Of a DNA stretch of 64,000 nt, positions 18,116 to 27,101 are shown in pieces; position 1 is the first letter of the stretch, and the number at the start of each line of letters is the position of its first letter. The position numbers were made by a program, and so were the translations under genes. Source of the DNA: an uncultured bacterium. GTDB lineage: Bacteria; Elusimicrobiota; Elusimicrobia; Elusimicrobiales; Elusimicrobiaceae. The DNA is taken from positions 186,001 to 250,000 of the forward strand of contig CASEVY010000007.1 of NCBI GenBank assembly GCA_949291515.1, given 5' to 3'. The notes under the pieces were generated by a model, which saw only the letters and a list, made by a program, of their open reading frames with translations, was not told where the DNA came from and ran no database searches.

Positions 18116-19318
18116 TTATAAAAACCGAAAATTTCTTAGGAGGAGGTCGGTTTCTTCTGAGGCTTGTCTGAGATTTATTGTAAGTATACTTAAAGTAATG
18201 GCATTTTCTGCCAAAAATATATTCTGACAACAATTTTGTTTAAAAGTCGGATAACATAAAATAATGTTGCGGCGGTTAAAAAATCGATTGTAGGCCAGCA
18301 TTTGATAAATATCAGCCTCAGATGGTTTATTATCGGGTAAGTCTAAAATTTTATATTTGGTATCAATGATGGTGTCATTTCGGAACAGGATATCAGGCCG
18401 TATGCTGTAACTGGTGTTGGCATAGTCGCCAATACTATCAATGATGGTTCGGGATTTTTGGGTTTGCACTTGCCCTGGGAAAGCTTTTTCCAAAGCGGCA
18501 GCCACAAACTCTTCAAACAGCTTATTCATATCAAATAAAATGGCTAAATTGGTAAAAGTTTTATTATGCAGGCTAATCGTGCTGTGTTGTAAGAATAAAA
18601 GGGCCAAATCCAAAACGTCTTTGAAAATTAATTGGTTCCGATTGAGCAAAATCTTTTTGGCTTGCGCATAGGAAATAGCCCTCAATTCGACATCTTCATA
18701 AATAGCTAAAATTTTATTTAAGCGGGCTCTAGTGGCAGGTACAGCCGTCAGAAGACACAAAGCCTGAGCTACAAACTTAAAAGTTTGGTTAAGCAAATTG
18801 TCAGAAGTAAATTCATCAAACTGGCAATATACGCGGGCTAAATTGCCCATATTCACCAGCTGGTTTCTGGCAAATAAGATACGTCCGCGAACGGCAGGGA
18901 GGTTCTCTTCTTTCGTTTCATAGTGATGGGGAATGTGCCGCTGCAGTGCATTTAATAATATATTGGCATAGTGAGCAATTAAGATTTCTAGAAAAGGCTG
19001 TTTCGTTTTGCTGATTTCTGCACTGTTTATCGTATGAATTTCTAAATTTTGAGTGTAGCGGAGCATAAACATCAGATTTTCCAAACACGAGGAGTCATTC
19101 TCTCCAATAATTTTGGGGATAATGTTTAATTGAAAATCAGCAAAACGAATAATGCCAACGTGGGCCTCGGTTTTAATGCCGTCCAACTGAAAATCCAAAG
19201 CGGTTGTTAAGCCCTTATCCTTCAAAAATTTTTTGAAAGATTTGGCCTGCTCTTGAATGAGGCCTAGTTCCGCATAGCTAATCTTCTTCCATTCCTGGGT
19301 TGTTATCTGTGTTATCAT
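18116..19318 (-). CDS. mcrC: McrC, nuclease subunit of McrBC
   Basis: A 400-residue McrC-family protein. It has the conserved central VRGRILFARNQ (143-153) and CQFDEFTSDNLLNQ (165-178), and a C-terminal PD-(D/E)xK nuclease with D309 (IRPDILF) and D319/K321 (IIDTKYK). It assembles with the McrB GTPase ring and cuts DNA containing modified cytosine. The start overlaps the mcrB 3' end by 41 bp. An 83-bp gap separates it from gajA, so all four minus-strand defence genes may be co-transcribed. Confidence 0.92.
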   Translation of the reverse strand: MITQITTQEWKKISYAELGLIQEQAKSFKKFLKDKGLTTALDFQLDGIKTEAHVGIIRFADFQLNIIPKIIGENDSSCLENLMFMLRYTQNLEIHTINSAEISKTKQPFLEILIAHYANILLNALQRHIPHHYETKEENLPAVRGRILFARNQLVNMGNLARVYCQFDEFTSDNLLNQTFKFVAQALCLLTAVPATRARLNKILAIYEDVELRAISYAQAKKILLNRNQLIFKDVLDLALLFLQHSTISLHNKTFTNLAILFDMNKLFEEFVAAALEKAFPGQVQTQKSRTIIDSIGDYANTSYSIRPDILFRNDTIIDTKYKILDLPDNKPSEADIYQMLAYNRFFNRRNIILCYPTFKQNCCQNIFLAENAITLSILTINLRQASEETDLLLRNFRFL

Positions 19319-21218
19319 GCAATATTTTTTCTAAAGCTTTGATGAATTCGTCATCCTTTAACTGATCTTTTTGCTCAAATCCCGGAATGATTTTTTTTAG
19401 CTTTTCCGGATTTCCATAGAAATATTCTTGTAATAAGGGCAGAATACACTGATAAAATTTTTGTTGTAATTCTGCTTTATTTGTCACTTTCATAAAGTAG
19501 CTGTGGCCGAGTTGATGGTCCCGGTCTAACTCAGCTGTTATCTTTTCATTTAGTCGTTTAAACCAGCCCGGCAAGTCAAATCCTTCTATGGATTGTAATA
19601 AGCTTTCGTCCGGCATCATTTCTTCAAACACAAACCGGCGGCGCAGCGCGATATCCACCAGTGCGATGGATTTATCCGCCGTATTCATAGTGCCAATGAT
19701 ATACAGATTATTGGGTACGCTAAACTCCTCTTGCAGATAGAGCAACGGAGCAGACATGGTAATCTCATTTTTTTCCCGTTTATCATTCTCTATAAGTGTA
19801 ATGAGTTCCCCGAAAATCTTGGAAATATTCCCGCGGTTGATTTCATCAATGATTAGCACATAGTTGTTGCCGGTATCTTTCCGGGCTTTGTCTGCTATTT
19901 GTTTGAAGGGCCCCTCGTATAGTTTGTAGGCAATCTTTTCTCCGTTTAACATGGGACGGATTCCTACCATAAAATCCTCGTAGGAATAGTTTTGGTGGAA
20001 AGTAATAAATTTAATTTTCCCTTCATTTTTCAATTCGTCAAAGCGGGCTTTGGCCAGGCTATAAACGGGGCTCACTTTCCCATCAATAATTTCTACTGCT
20101 TTGGTTACGGTGTGATACGTCTTTCCCGTCCCAGGCGGCCCGTAAAGAATTTGGTTGAGAGGGTATTTAGGCTTTGAAGAATGATGTGCCGACGTATCAT
20201 CACGGTCCGATAATAACTTTTTTACATAATCAATTAGTTCAGGTTCTCTGACTTTAGAGATAGTTGCGTTGTGTCCATTGAAAAGATAGTCTTCTATTTT
20301 TTGTTTTGTCCAAGCCACTTGGAAAGACCACCAGTTTATTCTCTGGGTAACTTTTCCAATAGCTGTATTCGCAGGTGACAATAAAATAAATACATCTCCC
20401 ACGGCCACTCGGCTAAGTGTGTTGCGATGTTTATCCATACCATTTTTCCCGTATCCATTTTCCCAGCAGTTTTGAGCAATGAAACGGCCACTCTGATCTT
20501 GCCCCTCCCAATTGGAGCGTACTGCCCAGAAAGAAGGACCCTGTATGTTGGCAGAACCTTCTAAAGGGGCTTTTTTATCTTCCCAAGCTTGGAAAGAGAG
20601 CTGGTATGGAAATTGCGAAGGATATTTTTGTTTAGCGATTTGTTGGACTTGTTGAAAACACGAAAAAGAATTTTCTCTTTTTATGCCCAAAAAGGAGCAA
20701 GTTTTTGCATCCATTGGATAATAAATCGTTGGGAAACAAATAAATAAAAATTGGCTTATTTTTGTAATACCTATAAATGGCAATTTGACGAGAGTTTCAA
20801 ATTCACTTTCTTCTATTTTCTGGGCATTTAATCGTTTCTGTGCAAAAGCCCACAGTAAAGAAATATCATCTTTCCCCCGTTCATAAGCATAGCGAACAAA
20901 CCATGTAGCGAAATTGCTAAAACAGGGAATTCCCATAAAATCAGCAGGAAGCGGCGCTTGCAAGTTCATAATTTCTTTAGCATGTTTGCATAGTTCAATT
21001 CGATTATTTGGAGCAATATTGCGATTAAAACAGGCAATGAAAGTGAGTGGGTCCATTTCTTGAAAGGAAATTTTGTTGTTTTTTGGATTCTCATCTTGCT
21101 GGCCTGGGAATATCTCATTAAATACTTCTGCCAAGGATTGGGCATTATATTCAGCACAAATTTTTGTCAGCATTTCATTAAAAAATGGAAGCCAAGTAAA
21201 TGAAGTTTGTTCGGACAT
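19278..21218 (-). CDS. mcrB: McrB-type AAA+ GTPase with an N-terminal DNA-reading region
   Basis: 646 residues. The AAA+ motor has Walker A LYGPPGTGKTYHT (358-370), Walker B LIIDEINRGNISKIFGE (455-471), the McrB GTP signature MNTADKS (511-517) and the arginine-rich IALRRRFVFEE. The first 350 residues hold a helical region and then FWAVRSNWEG ... NTLSRVAVGDVFILLS at about 230-290, which resembles PUA/EVE-like base-reading domains. That would choose modified DNA; the domain call is by eye. Ribosome-binding site AAGGAGAG. A structured leader lies upstream. Confidence 0.9.
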   Translation of the reverse strand: MSEQTSFTWLPFFNEMLTKICAEYNAQSLAEVFNEIFPGQQDENPKNNKISFQEMDPLTFIACFNRNIAPNNRIELCKHAKEIMNLQAPLPADFMGIPCFSNFATWFVRYAYERGKDDISLLWAFAQKRLNAQKIEESEFETLVKLPFIGITKISQFLFICFPTIYYPMDAKTCSFLGIKRENSFSCFQQVQQIAKQKYPSQFPYQLSFQAWEDKKAPLEGSANIQGPSFWAVRSNWEGQDQSGRFIAQNCWENGYGKNGMDKHRNTLSRVAVGDVFILLSPANTAIGKVTQRINWWSFQVAWTKQKIEDYLFNGHNATISKVREPELIDYVKKLLSDRDDTSAHHSSKPKYPLNQILYGPPGTGKTYHTVTKAVEIIDGKVSPVYSLAKARFDELKNEGKIKFITFHQNYSYEDFMVGIRPMLNGEKIAYKLYEGPFKQIADKARKDTGNNYVLIIDEINRGNISKIFGELITLIENDKREKNEITMSAPLLYLQEEFSVPNNLYIIGTMNTADKSIALVDIALRRRFVFEEMMPDESLLQSIEGFDLPGWFKRLNEKITAELDRDHQLGHSYFMKVTNKAELQQKFYQCILPLLQEYFYGNPEKLKKIIPGFEQKDQLKDDEFIKALEKILHDNTDNNPGMEED

Positions 21219-21305
21219 ATATTCTCTCCTTTTTGTTTATTGTATATATCAAATACGACAACATGTTGTCACTAAGAACAGCCGGAAAATCAAATGGGCG
21301 GGCAA

Positions 21306-21500
21306 TAAAAACGGCTGTTATTTCTAATGGCAACCAATACGCATTAGAAACACAGCCGTAGTTACTTACCAAATTGGCAAATAACATTCGCCGTAAATTG
21401 GCGGGCTCATGACTTCCCTCCGCATTACGGTTAATTGGCCTTGTCAGTATTGGTTGCCTTTTGCCCTAAGGCAAAAGCGTGCCGTTTCTTCGGCACTAAG
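21306..21500 (-). ncRNA. Candidate structured RNA or attenuator upstream of mcrB
   Basis: Transcribed leftward toward mcrB. It has stems GTGCCG/CGGCAC (21479-21496) and CTTTTGCC/GGCAAAAG (21458-21477). It ends in a long interrupted hairpin, ACGGCTGT plus TTTCTAATG (21311-21329) against CATTAGAAA plus ACAGCCGT (21342-21359), followed on the minus strand by five Ts: a strong terminator 87 bp before mcrB. The terminator loop is the exact complement of a 12-base block upstream (21447-21458, GTATTGGTTGCC; partner 21329-21340), so pairing between the two could compete with termination or form a pseudoknot. No known class recognised. Confidence 0.5.
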
Positions 21501-21764
21501 CCAGGTTTAAATCGTTAATTTCTTTTTTCTCTTTTGATCCTTTTTAAAAGCTAATTTTATTGTAGCAATTTGTACCAGAAATATAATAAAAATACGATTT
21601 TGGCAAACTTTCCTAAAAATATTTATGCAATTTTTTGTCTTGCCTGTGTCACTTTAAACTTCCGTCGAGAAAATAATCAAATCCTTAATTCTTAAATCTA
21701 CTTATTATAATAAATAATTAGCACTCATTTGACTTGGTTGCTAATTTTAAGTAATATATCTATC
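21501..21764. other. AT-rich gap between the two candidate RNAs
   Basis: No gene or strong repeat. It is very AT-rich and probably holds divergent promoters for the leftward mcrB leader and the rightward RNA and methyltransferase unit. I cannot point to one promoter with confidence. Confidence 0.3.
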
Positions 21765-21960
21765 AAATTAAGCGGGAAAACCGCTTCTCAGGGTCTGTTA
21801 ATGGCGAAGTTGGAGGAGTCAGTTTCTTGGACCCTATTAGAAACCATAGCACAGGGGCAGAATACTGTGCTAGGCTAACCCCAGCCTGAACGGGGACTCC
21901 ATCCTGCAGTGCAAACCAAGGCCAACTGGTATAAAAACCTGAAGCGTTTCGCTTCAATTT
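21765..21960 (+). ncRNA. Candidate structured RNA upstream of the ParB-methyltransferase gene
   Basis: A run of well-formed stems fills about 190 bp: AAGCGG/CCGCTT (21770/21781), GGGTC/GACCC (21791/21830), GTTTCT/AGAAAC (21822/21839), AGCACAG/CTGTGCT (21848/21865), GGCT/AGCC (21873/21883), a long-range GGAGTC/GACTCC (21815/21895), and a final TGAAGCG/CGCTTCA hairpin (21940/21950) followed by ATTT. The GGGTC pairing interlocks with GTTTCT/AGAAAC, suggesting a pseudoknot. No protein reading is plausible. The ribosome-binding site of the next gene follows at once, so it is either a leader or a separate RNA. Confidence 0.5.
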
Positions 21961-21981
21961 CCCACAATTAGGAGTATTTTT

Positions 21982-23316
21982 ATGAGGCAAAAATTAAACT
22001 GCGACCTTACGGTCGTCTATATCTCCTTGGACACGCTGACGGAGTATCCAAATAATCCCCGCCAGCATGACGCCAAGCAGATTACTAAAATCCAGCATTC
22101 TATTGAAGAATTTGGGTTTGTAAATCCTATTTTGGTAGATGAGCATAATGAGATTATTGCTGGCCACGCTCGGCTGGAAGCGGCCCGTCTTGCCCACTTG
22201 CAGCAAGTGCCCGTGATTCGTTTAGGACATTTATCTGTGGCCCAGAAAAAGGCATATCGTATTGCCGATAATAAACTGGCCGAGTTGGGAACATGGAGCA
22301 TAGAGAATTTGCAGTTGGAGTTCCAAGAACTGGAAAAGTCTGCGTTGGATTTTTCGCTGAATATAACCGGCTTTGATATGGGAGATATTGATCTGATTTT
22401 AGAGGGAAAAGAAACAAAAGCCGATCCCAAGGTTAATAATATCCCGTTTATTCCAGATGATGAGATCGTCAGCAAGGAGGGGGATATATGGCTTTTAGGA
22501 GAACACCGCATTATTTGCGGGAATTCTTTGCAAAAGGACACTTTAAGCCAACTGATGGAAGATAAAAAAGCCGATATGGTGTTTACGGATCCACCGTATA
22601 ACGTAAAAATAAACGGGCATGTTTGCGGAGCGGGGAACGTGCAGCATAAAGAGTTTAAATTCGCTTCCGGCGAAATGACTAGCGAAGAATTTACTCAATT
22701 TTTGAAAACGTCCTTTGAACTATTGTGTGCATTCAGCAAAGACGGTTCTCTGCATTATATCTGTATGGATTGGCGGCATATCAAAGAGATTATGACGGCG
22801 GCTGAGGTGTATGACCAGTTTAAAAATCTTTGTGTTTGGCGCAAGGATAATGCGGGGATGGGCTCATTCTATCGTTCCCAGCACGAACTGATTTTTATGT
22901 TCAAACACGGGAAGGAACCTCATATCAATAATGTGGAACTGGGGATACATGGCCGGTATCGTACTAACGTATGGAATTATGCGGGAGTGAATACGCCTAG
23001 CGCGGAAAATGCTGAAAAGCGGGCAATGCATCCGACGGTTAAGCCAGTGGAGCTAATTAAAGACGCTATTTTAGATGCGTCCAATCGGGGCGGTGTTGTA
23101 TTGGATGCTTTTTTAGGTTCCGGCAGTACGCTAATAGCGGCGGAAAAGGCCGGCCGTATATGTTATGGCGTAGAACTGGAACCGAAATATGTGGATACGG
23201 CTATCCGACGGTATGAAAGTTTGGGAGGAAAACATTTCGCTGTACATATGGGCAGTGGCAAGACTTATCAAGAACTATTGACCGCTAAACGGGCGGAAGG
23301 AGGCAAACATGACTAA
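21982..23316 (+). CDS. ParB-domain DNA methyltransferase (phage type)
   Basis: 444 residues. An N-terminal ParB/sulfiredoxin-like domain (about 15-110: LTEYPNNPRQHD, GHARLEAA, AYRIADNKLAE) is fused to a beta-class DNA methyltransferase with catalytic FTDPPYN (about 200) and the SAM motif DAFLGSGSTLIAAE near residue 375. HPTVKP precedes it as usual. This fusion is common in prophages next to terminase genes, where it methylates phage DNA against host restriction. Ribosome-binding site TTAGGAG. Its end overlaps the DUF5681 gene by 8 bp. Confidence 0.92.
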   Translation: MRQKLNCDLTVVYISLDTLTEYPNNPRQHDAKQITKIQHSIEEFGFVNPILVDEHNEIIAGHARLEAARLAHLQQVPVIRLGHLSVAQKKAYRIADNKLAELGTWSIENLQLEFQELEKSALDFSLNITGFDMGDIDLILEGKETKADPKVNNIPFIPDDEIVSKEGDIWLLGEHRIICGNSLQKDTLSQLMEDKKADMVFTDPPYNVKINGHVCGAGNVQHKEFKFASGEMTSEEFTQFLKTSFELLCAFSKDGSLHYICMDWRHIKEIMTAAEVYDQFKNLCVWRKDNAGMGSFYRSQHELIFMFKHGKEPHINNVELGIHGRYRTNVWNYAGVNTPSAENAEKRAMHPTVKPVELIKDAILDASNRGGVVLDAFLGSGSTLIAAEKAGRICYGVELEPKYVDTAIRRYESLGGKHFAVHMGSGKTYQELLTAKRAEGGKHD

Positions 23317-23692
23317 TGAATACGAAGTGGGATACGGGAAACCGCCCAAGAAACATCAGTTTAAGCCGGGCTTTAGCGGTAATAAAAAGGGCCGCCCAAA
23401 AGGTCAGCCCAATTTGCACACCATTGTAGGCAAAGTATTAAAAGAAAAAATTAGCATTTTGAAAAATGGCGAAGTGCTAAAGATGACAATGCTGGAGGGA
23501 ATTATCCGCAAACTTTTTGTGGAGGGGTTGCAAGGCAAAGAGGGGGCGATTAAACGTATCCTGGAGTTATGCGAACGGCTGGAACACAGGCAGGCGGAGC
23601 AGGCCGTCCAGCGGGAGGTCCTTCAGCAAGATGATAAAGCCTTGCTCGACGCTGTTTTAAAAGAGTTTTTAGGGGAAGATGCGCGTGGATGA
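23309..23692 (+). CDS. DUF5681-domain phage protein
   Basis: 127 residues. The N-terminus VGYGKPPKKHQFKPGFSGNK plus the following KGRPKGQPN is the DUF5681 signature. Such proteins lie just before large terminase genes and are thought to be small-terminase or packaging partners; that role is from context, not from an assay. The C-terminal half is helical and charged. AGGAGG lies upstream. It overlaps both the methyltransferase and the terminase gene. Confidence 0.8.
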   Translation: MTNEYEVGYGKPPKKHQFKPGFSGNKKGRPKGQPNLHTIVGKVLKEKISILKNGEVLKMTMLEGIIRKLFVEGLQGKEGAIKRILELCERLEHRQAEQAVQREVLQQDDKALLDAVLKEFLGEDARG

Positions 23693-25057
23693 AGAGATAA
23701 TTCTTTGCCGAAAACAGCTGGACGCGCTTCTGCGGCAGGATTTTAAAACATTCGTTTGTAAGGTGTTCTTGGAAATCAGCCCGGGAGCGGTTTACCAGGA
23801 TAATTGGCACATCAGTCTTATTTGCGCCGAGTTGGAGGCTATGCTCCGCGGCGAAAATAACCGATTAATTATCAATATCCCGCCGCGCTATATGAAATCC
23901 ATTATATGTTCTGTGGCGTGGCCGGCCTATGTGTTGGGGCATTGTCCGCAGGAGGCCGTAGTTTGTGTGAGCTACGCCGATGAATTATCCAAAAAACTGG
24001 CGGCGGGCGGTATTCCACGACGGTAGGCGGCACCTTAACCGGGCGCGGCGGCAATTGGCTGGTGATAGATGACCCCATTAAACCCGCCGACGCAAATTCG
24101 GACTTAATACGCAATAAAGTGAACGAGTGGTACGGAAATACGCTTTACAGCCGGTTAAATGACAAGAAAAACGGGAAGATTATTCTTATTATGCAGCGCA
24201 CACACGAACAGGATTTGACCGGTTATCTGCTGGAAAGCCAAGCCGTGTTTAAGCATACGGCTATTCCGTTGCTGGCCCGGCAGGCCGAGCATTGGGTTTG
24301 GACGCGGCGGATGGGGAATATAACGCGCCAGTTTCACTATGACCGTCTGCCTGGTGAGCCGTTACACCCGGCCAGGGAAGGATTGGCGGAAATAGAGCGT
24401 ATCAAAACCTCTATGGGACGTATGGCGTTTGCCTGCCAGTGCCAGCAGGATCCGCTGGCGCCGGGCGGAAATATTGTCAAATGGGAGTGGTTTAAATGTT
24501 ACCGCTGGGACGCATTGCAACAGAGCGTTTACAGCGGGGAGTTTTCGGTTCTGCAAATGATGTTTAGCTGGGATTTGGCCATCAAACGCGGCAAGGAAAA
24601 TGATTACAGCGTGTGCATTTGTGCTTTGCGTACCGATAAAGGCTGGTACATTTTGGATGTAAAACGCTGGAAATTGGAACTGCCCGAACTGGTTAAAACC
24701 GGCTATGCTTATATGGAGGAAAAACGCGCGCTGTTCAACCGGCTTAGATATGGCTTATCTTTCAAGGTATTAGTGGAAGAAGCCGGCTGCGGCATTGGTT
24801 TTTTGCAGGAAATTCAGCGCAAATACTCCCGCTCAGTATTGCCTGTTAAACCTATAGACGATAAGGAAACCCGCCTTAAAAATGTAACGCCTGCTTTGGA
24901 AGCGGGGCGTTGTTTCCTGCCGGAAGGGGAAACCGCGTGGATGGCTGACTTTAAGCACGAGGTGCTGGGTTTTCCGCATACCAAGCACGATGACCAAGTG
25001 GACGCATTATCCCAATTATTAGAGTATTGGAAACCCAAAACCTTTGATTTTATTTAG
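23679..25057 (+). pseudogene. Phage large terminase with internal deletion and frameshift
   Basis: The first part (to about 24003) has the ATPase start: NIPPRYMKSIICSVAWPAYV as Walker A region, then VSYADELSKKLA. The second part, in another frame from about 24004, resumes with TTVGGTLTGRGGN and the Walker B WLVIDDPIKP. The nuclease domain follows: FSWDLAIKRGKENDYS, LVEEAGCGIGFLQEI and HDDQVDALSQLL. By comparison with known terminases roughly 45-50 codons are missing at 24003-24010. The nuclease half is otherwise clean. DNA packaging by this protein is therefore not expected. Confidence 0.85.
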
Positions 25058-25167
25058 TTGACTTGCCGGGGAGGAGTAGTGCGTGTTGTATATATTGAGA
25101 AAAAATCTTGACTTCGCTCCCAATAGTAAGCGTATATGTAGGTACGTTAAAACTATAGGGAGGAAGT

Positions 25168-25671
25168 ATGACCAAACATAACACCAAAAAAGCTTCTCAA
25201 AAAGCCACTGCCTTAAAGAAAAAAGCAAACACGCCATCGTCTAAGGACAAGAAAAATTCCGGTCCGCACGGTTTGGGAGCAGAAACAAAAGCCGGTCAAA
25301 CTGTTTCGCTCATAAAAAATCTTTCAGATACACAGCCCGCCCTTGCTCCCACCCCAGCGCAGAAACCGGCAATCCCTTCCACGAATGATCTGCGAGAAAT
25401 TGCCAATACTGTCAATCCTTTGGCTCAACTCATGCGTAAAAATAAGTACCGGGCCGAAAAGCGCGCCACAGAGAACAAAAAATCCCTGCGGGATGTCCGC
25501 CTGCCGCTGGCAGGGGCCGTATTGGAAAAGAAATACAAAGGGCGGGAAATAGCCGTCAAGGTATTGGAAATCGGATTTGAGTATAACGGCAAATACTATA
25601 AAAGCCTTTCCGCGGTCGCCTGTGCTATTACCGGACAGCATATTAGCGGGTATCATTTCTTCGGATTATGA
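25168..25671 (+). CDS. DUF2924-domain protein
   Basis: 167 residues. A Lys/Ala-rich N-terminus (TKHNTKKASQKATALKKKA) is followed by the DUF2924 block at about 110-167 (RLPLAGAVLEKKYKGREI, YNGKYYKSLSAVACAITG, GYHFFGL). DUF2924 genes regularly precede phage-type serine recombinases. The function is unknown, possibly DNA binding. AGGGAGGAAG is a strong ribosome-binding site. Its stop overlaps the recombinase start (ATGA), so the two are translationally coupled. Confidence 0.85.
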   Translation: MTKHNTKKASQKATALKKKANTPSSKDKKNSGPHGLGAETKAGQTVSLIKNLSDTQPALAPTPAQKPAIPSTNDLREIANTVNPLAQLMRKNKYRAEKRATENKKSLRDVRLPLAGAVLEKKYKGREIAVKVLEIGFEYNGKYYKSLSAVACAITGQHISGYHFFGL

Positions 25672-27101
25672 GCGAAATTGTCCGCCCGTTATATTGCGCC
25701 GTATATACGCGCAAATCCACCAGTGAGGGGCTGGAGCAGGACTTTAACTCCTTGGATGCCCAGCGTGAGGCCTGCATGGCCTATATCGCCAGCCAACGCG
25801 GGGAGGGGTGGCTCCCCCTTAATACCCACTATGATGACGGCGGCTTTACCGGGGCCAATACGGACAGGCCCGGTCTCCAGCAGTTAATCCGGGATATCAA
25901 ACAAGGATTAGTGAACTGTGTGGTAGTGTATAAGGTGGACCGCCTGTCCCGCTCCCTCCTGGATTTTTCCCAGCTTCTGGAGTTTTTTGATAAACATTCC
26001 GTATCGTTTGTGTCCGTTACGCAAAACTTCAATACTAAAACCTCTATGGGCCGTTTGACGCTTAACATATTGCTGTCTTTTGCCCAGTTTGAACGGGAAA
26101 TCATCGGGGAGCGCACGCGGGACAAAATGGCGGCCTCCCGCATGAAAGGCAAATTTGTGGGCGGGCTCATCCCGTTTGGATATCGGTTGGATAGAGAACG
26201 GCATTTGCTGGTGCCAAATCCACCGTATGACGAGCAGGTACGGTTTATTTTTGAAAGCGTTTTGCGGGAGGAAAATGTTTCCAAAGTATTGGATGTTTTG
26301 AATGCAAAAAGTATCGGCTTCCCGGAACGCAAACTGCGCCATGGAGGAGTATGGCAGGCCCGGCCAATATCCCGCGCCCATTTATACCGCATTATCCACA
26401 ACCCCACCTATATTGGCCAAGTGCTTTATAAAGGGAAAATATACGAAGGCGAACACGAAGGCATTATCTCGCGGGAAACATATGATAAGGTACAGGAGTT
26501 ATTGCGTTCCCGCCGCATCAACCACGGTTTTACCCGCAAACGGATACCCGGGCTTTTACGGGGCCTCCTCTATTGTAAGGAGTGCGGCTCGGATATGGTG
26601 CCGGTGTATGCTAAGAAAAATGGAATAAAACATTTTTATTATATATGCCACCGCTGCCAAAAGGAGGGGTATGCCTCCTGCCCTACCCGAACGGTACGCC
26701 AGCCGGAGTTTAATGAGGCGGTTTTGAAACAGCTGGCAGAACGCGGGTTAATCAATAGGGCGGAACTGGAACAGCAGAAATTAGAGCAACAAACGGAAAC
26801 GCTGGCCCAAGTCGTACGGCGGATTTCTTACGCATACCAAGGGGAAAATATAGAGGTTTTGCTCCCCAACGGGGTAAGTTTTGCATTCCACGCGGCGGTA
26901 AAACCCAATTATGTGCGGCGTACCAAACGGGTAAACGCCAATCCCAAAGCACCCAAGATAGACAAAAGGACGTATTATAAAGCGCTTGCTTTGCAGATAC
27001 GGGAATATATGCGCGTGAATAACCTTTCCCAGCGGGAATGTGCCTCGGCCCTTGGCATGAGCCCCGCCCGCGTGAGCCAATTGCTCAGATCTAATAGTTA
27101 A
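25668..27101 (+). CDS. Serine recombinase with C-terminal helix-turn-helix
   Basis: 477 residues. The resolvase domain has the catalytic serine in YTRKSTSEGLEQDFNSLDAQ (about Ser17) and conserved VVYKVDRLSRSLLDF, FAQFEREIIGERTRDK. The recombinase domain (about 165-270) and a zinc ribbon (CKECGSD ... CHRCQ) follow. The end, NNLSQRECASALGMSPARVSQL (about 448-469), is a helix-turn-helix, an arrangement different from the first recombinase at 4602. With DUF2924 it forms a two-gene unit. Convergent overlap with the NERD gene is 4 bp. Confidence 0.9.
   Translation: MSEIVRPLYCAVYTRKSTSEGLEQDFNSLDAQREACMAYIASQRGEGWLPLNTHYDDGGFTGANTDRPGLQQLIRDIKQGLVNCVVVYKVDRLSRSLLDFSQLLEFFDKHSVSFVSVTQNFNTKTSMGRLTLNILLSFAQFEREIIGERTRDKMAASRMKGKFVGGLIPFGYRLDRERHLLVPNPPYDEQVRFIFESVLREENVSKVLDVLNAKSIGFPERKLRHGGVWQARPISRAHLYRIIHNPTYIGQVLYKGKIYEGEHEGIISRETYDKVQELLRSRRINHGFTRKRIPGLLRGLLYCKECGSDMVPVYAKKNGIKHFYYICHRCQKEGYASCPTRTVRQPEFNEAVLKQLAERGLINRAELEQQKLEQQTETLAQVVRRISYAYQGENIEVLLPNGVSFAFHAAVKPNYVRRTKRVNANPKAPKIDKRTYYKALALQIREYMRVNNLSQRECASALGMSPARVSQLLRSNS

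Noticed and set aside
21400-21465. Resemblance to a cobalamin riboswitch (AGTC...GCC-like box on the minus strand)
   Set aside because: The box is only partly matched, the other conserved core segments are missing, and the downstream genes are restriction genes.
21306-21500. Retron or reverse-transcriptase-linked RNA
   Set aside because: No reverse transcriptase gene is present in the window.
21763-21990. 75-codon minus-strand frame over the candidate structured RNA
   Set aside because: The region is dominated by stems, and the translation has no domain; RNA structure explains it better.
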